Notes under the pieces: generated by a model
What the model was told of the DNA's origin: nothing
The model's input: the letters and a program-made list of their open reading frames with translations, nothing else
Databases searched by the model: none
In this document: in pieces, positions 43,410-53,919 of the stretch
Layout of the letters: every line of letters begins with the position of its first letter
How positions within the stretch are numbered: the stretch's first letter is position 1
From: Calliphora vicina
Lineage: Eukaryota > Arthropoda > Insecta > Diptera > Calliphoridae
Direction of reading: 5' to 3'
NCBI RefSeq assembly: GCF_958450345.1
Contig: NC_088781.1
Span: 115,213,431-115,277,430, forward strand
Length of the DNA: 64,000 nucleotides
Program-made: the position numbers and the translations under genes

Positions 43410-43665
43410 GCACAGTGGGACATAATCCAATTTTTTTGTAAATAAATCTGGCATTTCTAAACGGCTAGTGCGATCAGGATATAATTTCAAGGAGTATTTT
43501 TAGGAGTTTAAGTTGTTAAAATGGGCCTTACAAATTCACGTGCCAGTTTTTTGTTTCCCATCCGATTTCAAAGATTTTTATATTTATGGATTTTATCCCG
43601 ATCGGACCAGCCATTTAAAAATGCCAGATATATTTCCATGGAATGTTGATTATGCCCCACTGTGC
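43410..43665. mobile_element. Short inverted-repeat element, TIR GCACAGTGGG(R)CATAATC
   Basis: It opens GCACAGTGGGACATAATCCA and closes TGATTATGCCCCACTGTGC, giving an inverted repeat of about 18 bp. The triplet GCT on both sides (43407-43409 and 43666-43668) may be a 3-bp target duplication. The 256-bp interior (for example GGCTAGTGCGATCAGGATAT, CCCGATCGGACCAGCC) is more balanced in composition than the flanks. The frame at 43513-43770 runs out through the right end and is not a conserved protein. Confidence 0.65.
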
Positions 43666-43668
43666 GCT

Positions 43669-44246
43669 TTCGAAATCAGGAAAGTGAACAAAATTAAATG
43701 CGTTTTTATTGTTTTTTTTTATTTTAAGAGGTTTATGTTAGAGTTTACAAAAATTTTATTTCGGTTTTGAGATAATTTATTAAATATTAAGTGTTACAGA
43801 AACAAAATCAATGGATAACAGGAAATGCTACACAAATTTAAAATTCAAACTTGACGGATGTTCAAGAGGATAAAGGAAAACTTATTTTAATATATTAAAT
43901 TAGTTAGCGTATGTACATAAAAGAAGAAATAATCACGAATAGGGGAGTCAATGGTATTCTGATACCAAAAAAGGTAAAATGGTACACATGATTCTGAATG
44001 AGTTAGAATTCACAAAAGGAGACTTCAGTGGTACCTTTCTTTAGCATTTTCTACAATAATGGACCCAGAATCATTATACTGATTAGGAATACAAAATGTG
44101 GGACTTTTTTTATTCTAATAATATGTTTTGAATGAGTATTAATTCATTATGGGAGACAATAGTACTATTTGTTGCTTTCAATTGGGATGGCGAAGCGCAC
44201 CGAGTCGAGTAATACTGCATACTTTTATCAGATATTTGAAAACAAC
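43669..44246. other. A+T-rich DNA, no gene recognised
   Basis: No sustained frames or termini. AAAAAGGTAAAATGGTACAC and similar words do not recur elsewhere in the window as far as I can see. Confidence 0.4.
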
Positions 44247-44249
44247 TAA

Positions 44250-44613
44250 TGGTGTTTTCTTTTCTGGCATAAATGCTGCATTTATTCTGCCTTTTACCTT
44301 TCTTTGTGTTCTTTTCTGAAAAAATGTAGTTTGGTCGTGTTCTTTTCTAATAATGTTACCCTAAAACCCTGAAGATATGCTACATGTTTCACCCTCAATT
44401 TTATCAAAGGGTTAGAAATGCACCACTTTTTTTGTAAGCAAAAAGTATAGTTTTTTAATATTTAGAAGCTACATAAAAGAAAATTGCATAAATGGTAATG
44501 ATTTTGTTCTATTGTGATCGTTAAAAATGCAACACATTATGAGGGTATGGGTAACATTTAATAAATGGTACACAATATATAGGCAACATTTTGTGTCAGA
44601 AAAGAAAACACCA
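44250..44613. mobile_element. Short element, TIR TGGTGTTTTCTTTTCTG, TSD TAA
   Basis: It opens TGGTGTTTTCTTTTCTGGCA and closes with the inverse (TCAGAAAAGAAAACACCA). TAA flanks both sides (44247-44249 and 44614-44616), giving a 364-bp insertion of the PIF/Harbinger duplication type. The interior is non-coding and contains a GGTAACATTTAATAAATGGT-like stretch. Confidence 0.75.
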
Positions 44614-44616
44614 TAA

Positions 44617-45960
44617 GTCTTTGTTACAAAAATGTTGCATTAGTTTTTTTTTAATTAAATAAATAAACAGTATTTGGTTTAATTATCAGGAAATACTTGT
44701 AGATCAATATTTTTAAATGAGTTTGTGTCATACTTTAGGTAAGGTAGCCTGCTACATCATCTGAAGCAATTATAGTAATACAATTTAAACAAATCTTAAA
44801 ATATTTTTACCGACAATTCGTTCCAACAAAAAAAAAGACATGGTTGTTAAAGGTGAAAGATATTTTTCTTAAAAAAAATGTTATCTACCAGAATAAAATT
44901 TTGAATATCAATATTCAGGAACAAGAAAAAATTATTACGCCTTTATTTTGCCAATTTTTATTTTTTTGAAAATTTCACCTTTTTCTATTTTTGCTTATCA
45001 GACACTTTTCATTAATTGTATCACTTTTATTAATTTTTCCGGTTTTAAGAGGTTTGTAGTATTTTTTGTGGGTAAACGAATAGTGGTTTTACATTGATTT
45101 TTTTCTATCTGAACAGCTATTTTCAATATTTTTGGATCAACAAATATCTTAAATATTTATGCTGGAACAATTTGTTCAATAGTTTAAAAAAAAAAAACAG
45201 ATAAGTTTTTTAAAGGAAGTACACAAAAACTGTTATATACCACAATAAAATCTGAAACTTCTATTTTCAGGAACAAGAAAAAATAGTTGCGCTAGTTTAC
45301 GAAATTATTTTTTGCGATTTTTTGGAAATTTCACCTTCTTATATATTTTACATCTTATACATCATAAATCATAAATTGGCAATTCAATAGTGGCAAGCCA
45401 GGAGCGATGAAGAAAAATTACTTGTTAAAGAAAGAAAGATAATCCCCCAAAAACAAATGGTTTTTAATGGTTAGTGATAGAATGGAAATATTATTGACGT
45501 TTTGCTAAGCTTAAAATGCCTTTTCATCGTGCACATTTAAAAAAAATAATTATGAGATTTGCGCCATCTGTTGTGGGTTTTTGGAACTATTTTTAAGAAT
45601 TCCAAAAACATCAATTGTATTAATTTTTGATGCAGAATCGACTGATGAAATCAGATTTGCAATATATTCAACCGCGTAGAACCACCACAAGGAGTGAAAA
45701 ATTGATAAAAAGGATGCCAATAAAACCGTCACAAAAATTATGATGCCCGCAAATAAATTTTTTTAAATCAACTCTACAATTGGGCTCATGGTGCCCAACG
45801 ATGCACAAAATTCTTATTCAAATGACAGAAAAAGCTGCCGATGCCAGAAATAGACACTTCAGATTATATCGTACGAACTATGCGAGGAAATTCAGCAGAA
45901 GCGATACAAATCGAGATATCCTCCAGTACACAAAATTAAATTGCATAATTATCACTTTTA
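44617..45960. other. Diverged direct repeats and unique DNA
   Basis: Two segments starting near 44890 and 45240 share CCA(G/C)AATAAAAT, TTCAGGAACAAGAAAAAAT and GGAAATTTCACCTT, a direct repeat of about 350-bp period with strong divergence. 45780-45950 contains more balanced sequence (AAAAAGCTGCCGATGCCAGA) that could be an old mobile-element coding relic, but I could not place it. Confidence 0.4.
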
Positions 45961-45969
45961 TGAGTATAA

Positions 45970-46110
45970 AAGTGCAATTCCGAGGGGAATTTGCATGGAA
46001 GTTAGGCGAAATCATGGACCGATTTTAACCAAAAACGGTTGGGTTCGTCCTTGAGTCTTATTTATCAAAATATCCAGCTTTTAACTCAAAACCCGCTTCT
46101 AATAATTTTG
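45970..46110 (-). repeat. Diverged family H relative (fragment)
   Basis: On the minus strand, words such as GTCCTTGAG, CGGTCCATGATTTCGCCTAA and CTTCCATGCAAATTCCCCTC follow the order of the first family H module (AAGGACCAAGCC, CGGTCCATTATTTCACCTAG, CCATACAAATGTCC). It is much more diverged than H1-H3 and H5, so it is an old insertion or a different subfamily. Confidence 0.6.
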
Positions 46111-46394
46111 GCTAGGTTTTCTGGTAAAATTCTCTTCTATGCGAAGAACTACGCTGAACTATGATTACCTATCATTGTTAATCATATCAAATAAGTAATA
46201 AAACTGAATTCGAAGATTTCAAATATATTTAAAACCAAGTTTTTTGTGTCTCCTCTAAAATGTGTAACGTTCTATGTTTTTTTATTTCGATGAACTCGTG
46301 ATTTTAATTTTTGTAAAAATTAAAAGAACTCAGTTAGTGTGTATCTTTAAATATCTTTAATATCTATCTTTAAAAATAATAACGAATAGGGATA

Positions 46395-46830
46395 TATGGC
46401 TGCGCAGAATCTACCCCCTGATGATGACATAAGGATATATACTGACGGCTTCAAATGGGTAATATGCTCGATAGAACTATGGCATAGAATCCTATTTCAG
46501 GATACCTAACTTCTATACAACTCTTTAGGCGAAAATTACTACTGTGCATCCTGAGATTTATATACTGATAGCAAGGCTGCCGTTAATGGAATAGCGGGAG
46601 TCTTCACGACATGTAGGTTAACCGAGGAATGTCGGGTATGACTAAATAAAATACCTAGACATTCTAGGATAACGCTTATATGGGTCGGAAATCAGAATGA
46701 ATCTGAGCTGAATAGTGAAGGATGAATCTGAGATAAATCCATTCCTCCATAAGTATCCTGCTGTTTATTTCTTGGGTATCACAATGATATCAGTTTTGAA
46801 TGAACCCAAGTAAGCTTCTGGATGACTGCC
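46395..46830 (+). pseudogene. Non-LTR retrotransposon RNase H domain relic
   Basis: Translation in shifting frames gives DIRIYTDGFKMGN (first RNase H Asp), IY.DSKAAVNGIAGVFTT (a later catalytic Asp), CRLTEECRV..LNKIPRHSRITL and IWVGNQNESEL. These match the C-terminal RNase H domain of I/R1/LOA-type non-LTR elements. Stops and frameshifts are frequent. Downstream, CTAACCTAACCC at 47440 belongs to the same relic, which is split by the foldback at 46831-47430. Confidence 0.75.
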
Positions 46831-47430
46831 CATTAGTGTGTCCCAAAAAAAGTATTTTTTCTTATTTTCATAGGTGTTCAAGCATAATTTGAAAACATAT
46901 AGGGTAGAGTATTTTTGAGATTTTTTTCAGATTTTTCGGAAGTGGTTTAGAGGTTGCTCAAATCGGCTTTGTCGTCCTTTTTTGAGTTTTATTCAAAACT
47001 TTGGCACGATCCAAACGAATTAATTGATCTTTCAAACTGCATTGTTAGTTTTTTTCATTTTCATAAAAATTTTAAAAGTTTAAAGCCTTATTTACAAAAT
47101 TTATGGAAAAATTACGAAAAATCGTAATGTAGGGCACCTTAGTAAGCCAATTCATTGCAAAAACAAAAGATGTTTGCACAGAGAAATAAAGCATGGACTT
47201 TTTTCTTTTAAACTGTGTCTTCAAAAGTAATGAAAATCGTGGGTCTTGACAAATTTATGAAGAAAACTCAAAAAAAGGCCTACAAACCCGATTTTTGGCA
47301 AAAACTCGACTGGAGCGACCTCTAAACCTCTTCCGAAAAATCTAAAAAACATCTCAAAAATAATTTACCCTATAAGCTTTCAAATTATGCTTGAGCCCCA
47401 ACAAAAATGTTTTTTTGGGACACACTAATG
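46831..47430. mobile_element. Foldback element, TIR CATTAGTGTGTCCC, possible TSD GCC
   Basis: The left end CATTAGTGTGTCCCAAAAAA is mirrored by TTTTTTGGGACACACTAATG at the right. Arm similarity extends about 180 bp inward (TCAAGCATAATTTGAAA, ATTTTTCGGAAG.GGTTTAGAGGT, CCTTTTTTGAGTTTT). GCC lies on both sides (46828-46830 and 47431-47433). The loop is A+T-rich and non-coding. It sits inside the non-LTR relic. Confidence 0.8.
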
Positions 47431-47449
47431 GCCATGGAACCTAACCTAA

Positions 47450-49060
47450 CCCATATGTTTAAATGTAAATTATTTCTGTCATTGACAACACATTATAACT
47501 TGATACTAAAAAAAAAATGTTTGGTTAAACTGATCGCCCTCTAGTACCGCCAACAATTAGTTAAAAATATTGACATTACATATTTTTACCTAGAGATGGA
47601 AAAATATTTTGAAAATCATAGAAAACTTTAAACTACTAGGTACTGTAAAGTAAAAACGTATTACTGAGCAGTTCTTTTGACCAATACAACAAAAAAATGT
47701 TAATTTATTCAAGATATTACATTGTATAATATATGATTTGTACACTATCCAGCATCTTTACACTGGAAACAGAAATTTTTCCAATGAATTTTAAGAATTA
47801 CTCTACTTAGAGCACTGAACGCAGTTGCTAGTTTGCTAAGGATACCGCAGATATAAGAATATCTCTAGCAGCAACGCAGGTAACTAGCAAGTGTTACAGT
47901 TCATCATGAGGTGGAAAAGGCTAGAGTGACGCATTCACAAAATGTTTTCATAGCACAAAAACATTGTGTAGAGGAAACAGCTTTAAACAAATATTGTTAG
48001 GCCAGGATGGCCTTTTTTATTTTTACAAAATTATTATTGAAAATTTTTACATATGCATATCTTAACGTCTATTAATTCATTCATTCATTAATACATACAT
48101 GTTCTTAATATAGTCCAAGATTTAAAATTTTTTTTACAATGGCAATAATATAGAACTATTCAAACGAAATTGGATACATTTCTTTATAAATTTATTTTGA
48201 TAACACCATTTAATAACAAACAAATTAATGTAAAAGTTTATTAGTAGACATTATATCAAAACTTTTATTAATCTACACTATTAACAAAAACTTTTTTTCA
48301 ATTAAAATTTTCAAACAATGCTCTATATCACTTTCTTATTAAAAACTTCTCATAACATTTCTCTTAATATTTATAACTTAGCTTTTTTATATTCAGCCAG
48401 TATTTTTAGCCCTCATCATTCTCTCTCTCTCAACCTTGCTGCCTCTCTGTGTTTACTATTTTATTTCAATTTCCTGTACATTTCTTGTTTGTTTATTGTG
48501 GAAGAACTCGCTTTGATATTAAAGAAAAACCTCGTTTTTTTTAAAACACTTTTATTAAACCTTAACTTGATATCCCTTGGGTATTTTTTATTTTGCAAAA
48601 ACCCCCAAAGGGAATTTCGGAACACGAAAAGATTTTTAACAACTATTATTCTTTTTCCTACTCGCTTATGTTTGTAGTCTAGCAATTATTATATATTTTC
48701 TGTGTTTAACTTATTCTTTATATTGAAAGTATGAACGTAGTTATTGTATTTGCAATTTGTTTACCATGTAATGCATTTGTAAAATTTCACTTTACATGTT
48801 CTGTATAAACATGGTTTGTTAAATGTTCAAATATTAAACAATTTGTTGCGTGTTTTGGTTTGTTGTTAATTATTGCAAGCAGGCATAGGCTGCAATTGCA
48901 ATGGCATGAGCTAAAGTTTACCAACTATGAGCTTTAATTTTGGAATGTGTAAGTTAAATGTTAAAGTAAATATTGGTTTCGTGAGTACATATTTTGTATT
49001 TTTGTTTTACAAAAAAAATGGGTCATCCTCTTTCAATAGGATGAATGAATGAATATGCTT
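47450..49060. other. A+T-rich DNA, no gene recognised
   Basis: The frame at 48318-48677 (119 codons) is Leu/Phe/Ser-rich with hydrophobic runs but no conserved motif. It overlaps a CTCTCTCTCTC run (48418-48431) and is judged a chance frame. A short more balanced segment at 47815-47950 is unassigned. Confidence 0.4.
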
Positions 49061-49078
49061 GAAACTGTTATTATTATA

Positions 49079-49318
49079 AAACACCTAATATTAAACAACC
49101 ACTACGTATACTTTATATACAAACATGTGTATTTTATAAATCAGTCATACGTTACCATTACATTATTTCGAGTTCCCTAAAATATGCTACACAAAACACC
49201 TACTATTACACTAACTGTACGTATACTTTATATTGCAACTTATGTTTGTATTTCGAAATTAATCATACGTACGTTACCATTATATATAGCCCCCTAATAT
49301 ATACTACACTAAACTCGA
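49079..49318. repeat. Direct repeat, period about 115 bp, two copies
   Basis: AAAACACCTAATATTA at 49079 and AAAACACCTACTATTA at 49194 each start the order (C)TACGTATACTTTATAT, TGT(G/T)TGTATTT, AATCATACGT, GTTACCATTA, CCCTAA.ATA. The copies are diverged. No coding frame. Confidence 0.75.
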
Positions 49319-49425
49319 ATCATTTAAAAATGCAATGTTTTGGAAATAAAAGCACATTTCTTTGATTTTTAATTAAAAAAAAATATTTTTAAGCAAAAGT
49401 ATGAAAAAAATATTCATTGTATAGC

Positions 49426-50035
49426 ACACAGAAAAGTTTCAACATAAATATTATGATTCGAATTCATTGATTTCAATTCATAACATTTATAAATAATTTC
49501 TTAAATAGTATGATTTTTTTAATATTTTATGTTTTGAAATAAAATCTAGAAGGCTTGAAAAATATAATTTCAATTTCATTTTTATTTTTATGTTGTTCAA
49601 AAATGTTTGAAATTTTTCATGGAAAATTTTTAGTTTTTTTATGATTTTCAGCTACAAAATGATATAAAAAGCGCGAAAATGATTAAATTGATTTAAGAGG
49701 ATGAAATGCTTTTATATTTATGAATGTTTTATTATGATTAATGATAATTTTTAAGTTTCAGATATTCTCCTTATTATCTTAAAATATTGGCCAATATATG
49801 GCTATTATGCAAATATTCTTGCACTAATTCATTATATAATACAATTATAATGCAATTTATTAAAAAAATTAAGTAAAAAAAGCAAAAATTTCCGTCATGT
49901 AAAATTTTATAATATTTATGAACATGTTCTTATTTTGAATGAAATAAGTTTGGGAAAAAAAAGTCAAGTTCGATTAATAATATTTATTACAAAATTCATT
50001 CCAATTATGAATTTTTCTTTTCTGTGCATTGGCTA
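49426..50035. mobile_element. Family R repeat, copy 2 (uninterrupted, opposite orientation)
   Basis: It begins CACAGAAAAGTTTCAACATA (about 49428) and ends ATTTTTCTTTTCTGTG. It matches 18322-19094 in reverse, except that the MITE at 18669-19007 is absent, giving the empty site near 49500-49515. A third, partial copy (its CTGTG end only) is embedded at 51535-51600. No frame. Confidence 0.72.
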
Positions 50036-50039
50036 TAAT

Positions 50040-50820
50040 ATTTCTAGATTTAAGATATGAAATAATTATTATTAGTTCATTTCATAAATGGAGATTCTAT
50101 AAAAACAAAAAAAATATGAAACAAAATATGAGTGATTAACACATTAATGGCAATTATATTTTATTTATTTTTTCTGATGTCTTTCATAATGAAGTGATCG
50201 AAGATTTATTACTATATTTTATAAACAATACTCATTTTATAAAATCTCCCTATGGTGTTTTCATATAAATATGTTTCATTTAGGTTTCAACTTACATTAT
50301 TTTAACAGAAATTTCACTAGCCCTTTAACATGAAAACATACAATATACCTTTTAACAGTATTGTGATTGTATGTACGTTGTAGTACATTGTTAACAGTTG
50401 GCCTTTAACTGAAATGTTATGTTAGTATACAGTTAAAAAATAGTGGGATTTTGTTTAATGTTAAACCTACCACATACTTAAATATTATAACAGTTATGTT
50501 TCGTATCACTTTAACAGTATTTCATATAATAAAGCATTTAAAAAATACGTTAACAAAGTTAATGTTCTCCATTGTGAACGTTTTATTTAAGCATAGTGTA
50601 AATGTTGGACACATATTACAAAAAAATAATAACTATTTTTCATTTAAATAAAAATATATTTATATATTTACGAAATTAAATATGCATAAGCTGATAATTA
50701 TCCCAAATCCAAATCTATAAGCAAAATGAAGGCATATTTATATATAATTGAGCATTAGTTAAGTTTTATAAAATATTATTTGGTATATTCGGGAAGTTTT
50801 GCTTTACATCTTTAATTCTT
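50040..50820. other. A+T-rich DNA, no gene recognised
   Basis: A word TTAACAGTA/TTAACAG recurs several times between 50300 and 50530 without a strict period. No coding frame with a domain and no termini. Confidence 0.4.
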
Positions 50821-50857
50821 TGGCCAGTCATATACGGACACCACTAAGTGATAAAAG

Positions 50858-52609
50858 GGCGACATGAAATAACCCCCACGAAATTACCCCCCAAAATTTG
50901 GTGCCTTATTTCATATGCAATAAAACCCCAATTTTTAAAATGAAATAAGACCCTAACGAAATGAAATAATGCCCCAAACAGAAATGAAATAACACCCCAT
51001 TATTGGGGTCTTATTTCATATGAAATAGAACCCCAATTTTTAAAATGAAATAAGTCCCCAAACACAGTGAAGGTGATCAAAACCAATTGGGGGTTTCAAA
51101 CGTCTATAAGGTCATATTTTCATAATGTCCGATAATTTAAACACATTTTTTTTTTGTTTTTCAAACAAAAAAGTTTTAAACTAATAAGACTTTTTGAATT
51201 ATCTTTATTGTTTTATCATAAAATAACACTTTTTGTTTGAAGTACAACAAGAACTTGTTTAAACTATCATAATATATTACGACATTATGACAATATAACT
51301 TAATAGCAGACCATTTGAATCCAACAAATGTGCTTGTAGCTTTCTCATTTCGTGTTGAAATCTCTTTTAAGACTTTTGGAAGAAATAAAAACTTTATCCA
51401 TTTGAATACGAAATATATTTGTGTTTAATGAGATTTTTTAAAATATTGATTTGTAAATATATATTGAATTACTGTAATGTTTTGGAATCAAGCACCGCAG
51501 GCAAAAATTTTGTAAAAAATAAAAAATCGCGAGATTGTTATGAATTGAAATCAATGAAATCAAATCATACTATTTATGTTGAAACTTTTTTCTGTGTTTT
51601 TTAAAATTAAAATCTTTTTAATTTTTATTTATTTAAATATGAGCAAATAAACTGAATTGCTTTCTCGGAAAGTATTTTAAAACACCATTAGAAATTTAGA
51701 AAAAAATATGTTTTAACTCCCTAACAAACAAATTAAGTTTCACAAATTTTACCGAAAGAAGATCTTATTAAGCTCATTGCAGACGTATCGCCTCATAATA
51801 TTCCTGCAAGATCTTCGCATTCGTTCTTAATTATATTATGAGCCTTTAACTCCTAATATAATTATTCTTCGTTCTTGTGGTTGTGCTCAACATAATTCCT
51901 GGCAAGTAAGCAGTTACCAGCTGTTAGCACACTTATTCCTGTGCTATTTACTTGTACTGTTGAATACCAACTTTTTAACATTCTGAACTAAAAAAGGTCA
52001 TTCTGAACCCAATTTCAATTTCAAAATTAATTTTTATTCTTTACTTTATCTTTACTTACTGCGAAAATATCATGATCTTAACTCTGCGAAATTATCACTT
52101 CAACTGATATCACAATTTTTTTTTGTGAATGGTAAATACAAGTTGTTAATATATCGGGAAATAATTTACAGATTGGGTGAATTCCAAAATGTATGTATGC
52201 AATGCAACCTTAAAAAGACGAGCGATTCTTAATGCAACCGTGTAAACTTTGATAATGTTTCACATCGCAAAATGTATTAAAAAGTAAAAACAGGCAGTCT
52301 GATAAGTTTTTTTTTAAATTTTAACTACGCGTTTGCATGCTGTCTTGATAAAGTTGTGACTGCATTGCATACATACATTTTGGAATTATCCCATTTTTCG
52401 TTTTCTTTATAAATTAAAAAATGAAATTATCCCCCAAAATTTATATTTGGGACTTATTTCATATTGATTTTTTAAAAAAATTAAATAATACCCCAAAAAA
52501 TGTAATAACATCCAAAAAATCGTTGTTGTTGCTCTCTGTACTAATTTTTGGGGGGTAATTTCATTTTATTTTTGGATGATTATTTCGTGGGGAGTTATTT
52601 CATGCCGCC
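50858..52609. mobile_element. 1.75-kb element, TIR GGCG(A/G)CATGAAATAAC, exact TSD GATAAAAG
   Basis: It opens GGCGACATGAAATAACCCCC and closes GGGAGTTATTTCATGCCGCC. It is flanked by GATAAAAG on both sides (50850-50857 and 52610-52617). The paralogous repeat near 26655-26666 shows the uninterrupted site (ATAAAAGAC on the minus strand). Long subterminal zones on both sides repeat CCCCAAAATT, ATGAAATAA and GGGGTCTTATTTCAT on both strands (50858-51065 and 52390-52609). The interior has a family R fragment and no transposase. An 8-bp duplication allows hAT or P type. Ten terminal bases, ATGAAATAAC, also occur in the terminus of the Drosophila P element, which may be coincidence. Confidence 0.92.
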
Positions 52610-52769
52610 GATAAAAGACCAAAAAAAACCGTGTCTATCAGTTTTTCCCAAAGTCATGCACTTTTTTATGGGCCCCCAAAGATTTGGGGCCTCATTTGGG
52701 GAAACAAGTTATCATTTCCTCAGGCTCATCAGAGACAGATTCGATATTATAAGCATAATACGAATACGA

Positions 52770-53516
52770 ACTACACGACCATAGTGGGGAGGGTATAACG
52801 CGTTTGTGCAGATGTTTGTAACACCCAGATAATATTAATCTAAATATTAGTCTAACACCCACCTTAAAGTATACCGATCGACTTAGAATCACTTTCTGAG
52901 TCTACTAAACTATGTCCGTCCGTCCGTCTGGTCGGTTGGCTGGCTGTCCATGTAAAACGCAGAGTACAGGTCGCAATTTTGAAAATATTTCGATCCAGTT
53001 TAATACATATTATTTTTTCGACCCAAGGACCAAGCCTGTTGAAATTGGCTGAAATCGGTCTATTATTTCACTTAGCCCCCATACAAATGTCCTTCCGAAA
53101 TTGGACTTTATCGGTCATAAATGTTTAATTTATATATGTATCTCCACAAATTCCGCTCCAAATAAGTTTTATATATACAAAATTCATGTCACCAAATTTT
53201 GTTGCGATCGGTCCATAATTTGTCATAGCTCTCATATAGACCCGCTTCCGAAAATCACTTTAACGTGAATAAATCGCTTAAAAATTTTGGTATATACACA
53301 AAATTCAACATAGTTAACTTTCATGTAAACATAAATCACATGACCTAATTTCATGTTGATCGGTCCATAATTACTCATAGCTCCCACATAAGGCCCACTT
53401 CCAAAAATCACTCAAACATATAAATTATTGAAATTTTAAAAGAAAAATGTTGTTGCTCTTTTACTTAGTGTAGGGTACTATATGATCGGGCTTGACCGAC
53501 CATACTTACTTACTTC
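52770..53516 (+). mobile_element. Family H repeat, copy H5 (complete)
   Basis: From CTACACGACCATAGTGGGGA at the 5' side to the 3' hairpin ATGATCGG (53482-53489) with CCGACCAT (53496-53503), then ACTTACTTACTT. GTGTAGGGTACTAT precedes the hairpin, as in H2. One stem mismatch (A for G) distinguishes it from H2. The three CGGTCCAT-type modules are present. A second short fragment of the third module (53523-53604) follows directly, either a partial duplication or a second insertion. Non-coding. Confidence 0.85.
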
Positions 53517-53919
53517 TTTTTTGAACATAGTTAACTTTAATATAGACATAAATCACACGACCTAATTTCATGGTGATCGGTCCATAATTGGTCATACTTG
53601 TTTTTATTATTTTTTTATTGTATGTCAATCTTGAAGTATAGAAAAAACAAATGAATTTAAAAAAATTTCGGGAAATGTTTCACTTTTGCGGCTAAATAAG
53701 CCCTACCTAAACGGTGTTAAAAATCATTCCTAGGAAGTTTATATGTTCTAGAAATTTGATTTTGATCTTGAAAATAAAGTTTTTTGATTTTATATTTTCA
53801 AAATTCACATTTCTTTATGACAAGAGCTACAACTTTGTCTCAGAGAGTAAATCAAAATTCCGAACGGTTTGCAAGATATGAGCCTGAGAAAATGTCTTTT
53901 TTTTAGTGGTATCCGTATA

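Larger units (their letters stand above)
50829..53916. repeat. Foldback repeat (family F), copy F3, split by two insertions
   Basis: The left terminus CATATACGGACACCACTAA (50829-) and the right terminus, reverse complement of TTAGTGGTATCCGTATATG (53900-53918), are inverse copies. The left arm continues after the first insertion at 52618-52735 (CATGCACTTTTTTATGGGCC, CCAAAGATTTGGGGCCTCAT, CTCAGGCTCATC). The right arm is 53700-53900 (CTCAGAGAGTAAATCAAAAT, TTGCAAGATATGAGCCTGAG). It is interrupted by the element 50858-52609 and by family H copy H5. Non-coding. Confidence 0.75.

Noticed and set aside
45780..45950. Retrotransposon gag fragment
   Set aside because: Composition is coding-like, but no collinear motif could be followed, so it was left unassigned.
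48318..48677. 119-codon plus-strand gene
   Set aside because: Leu/Phe-rich translation through a CT repeat and T-rich DNA, with an equally long frame on the other strand and no motif.
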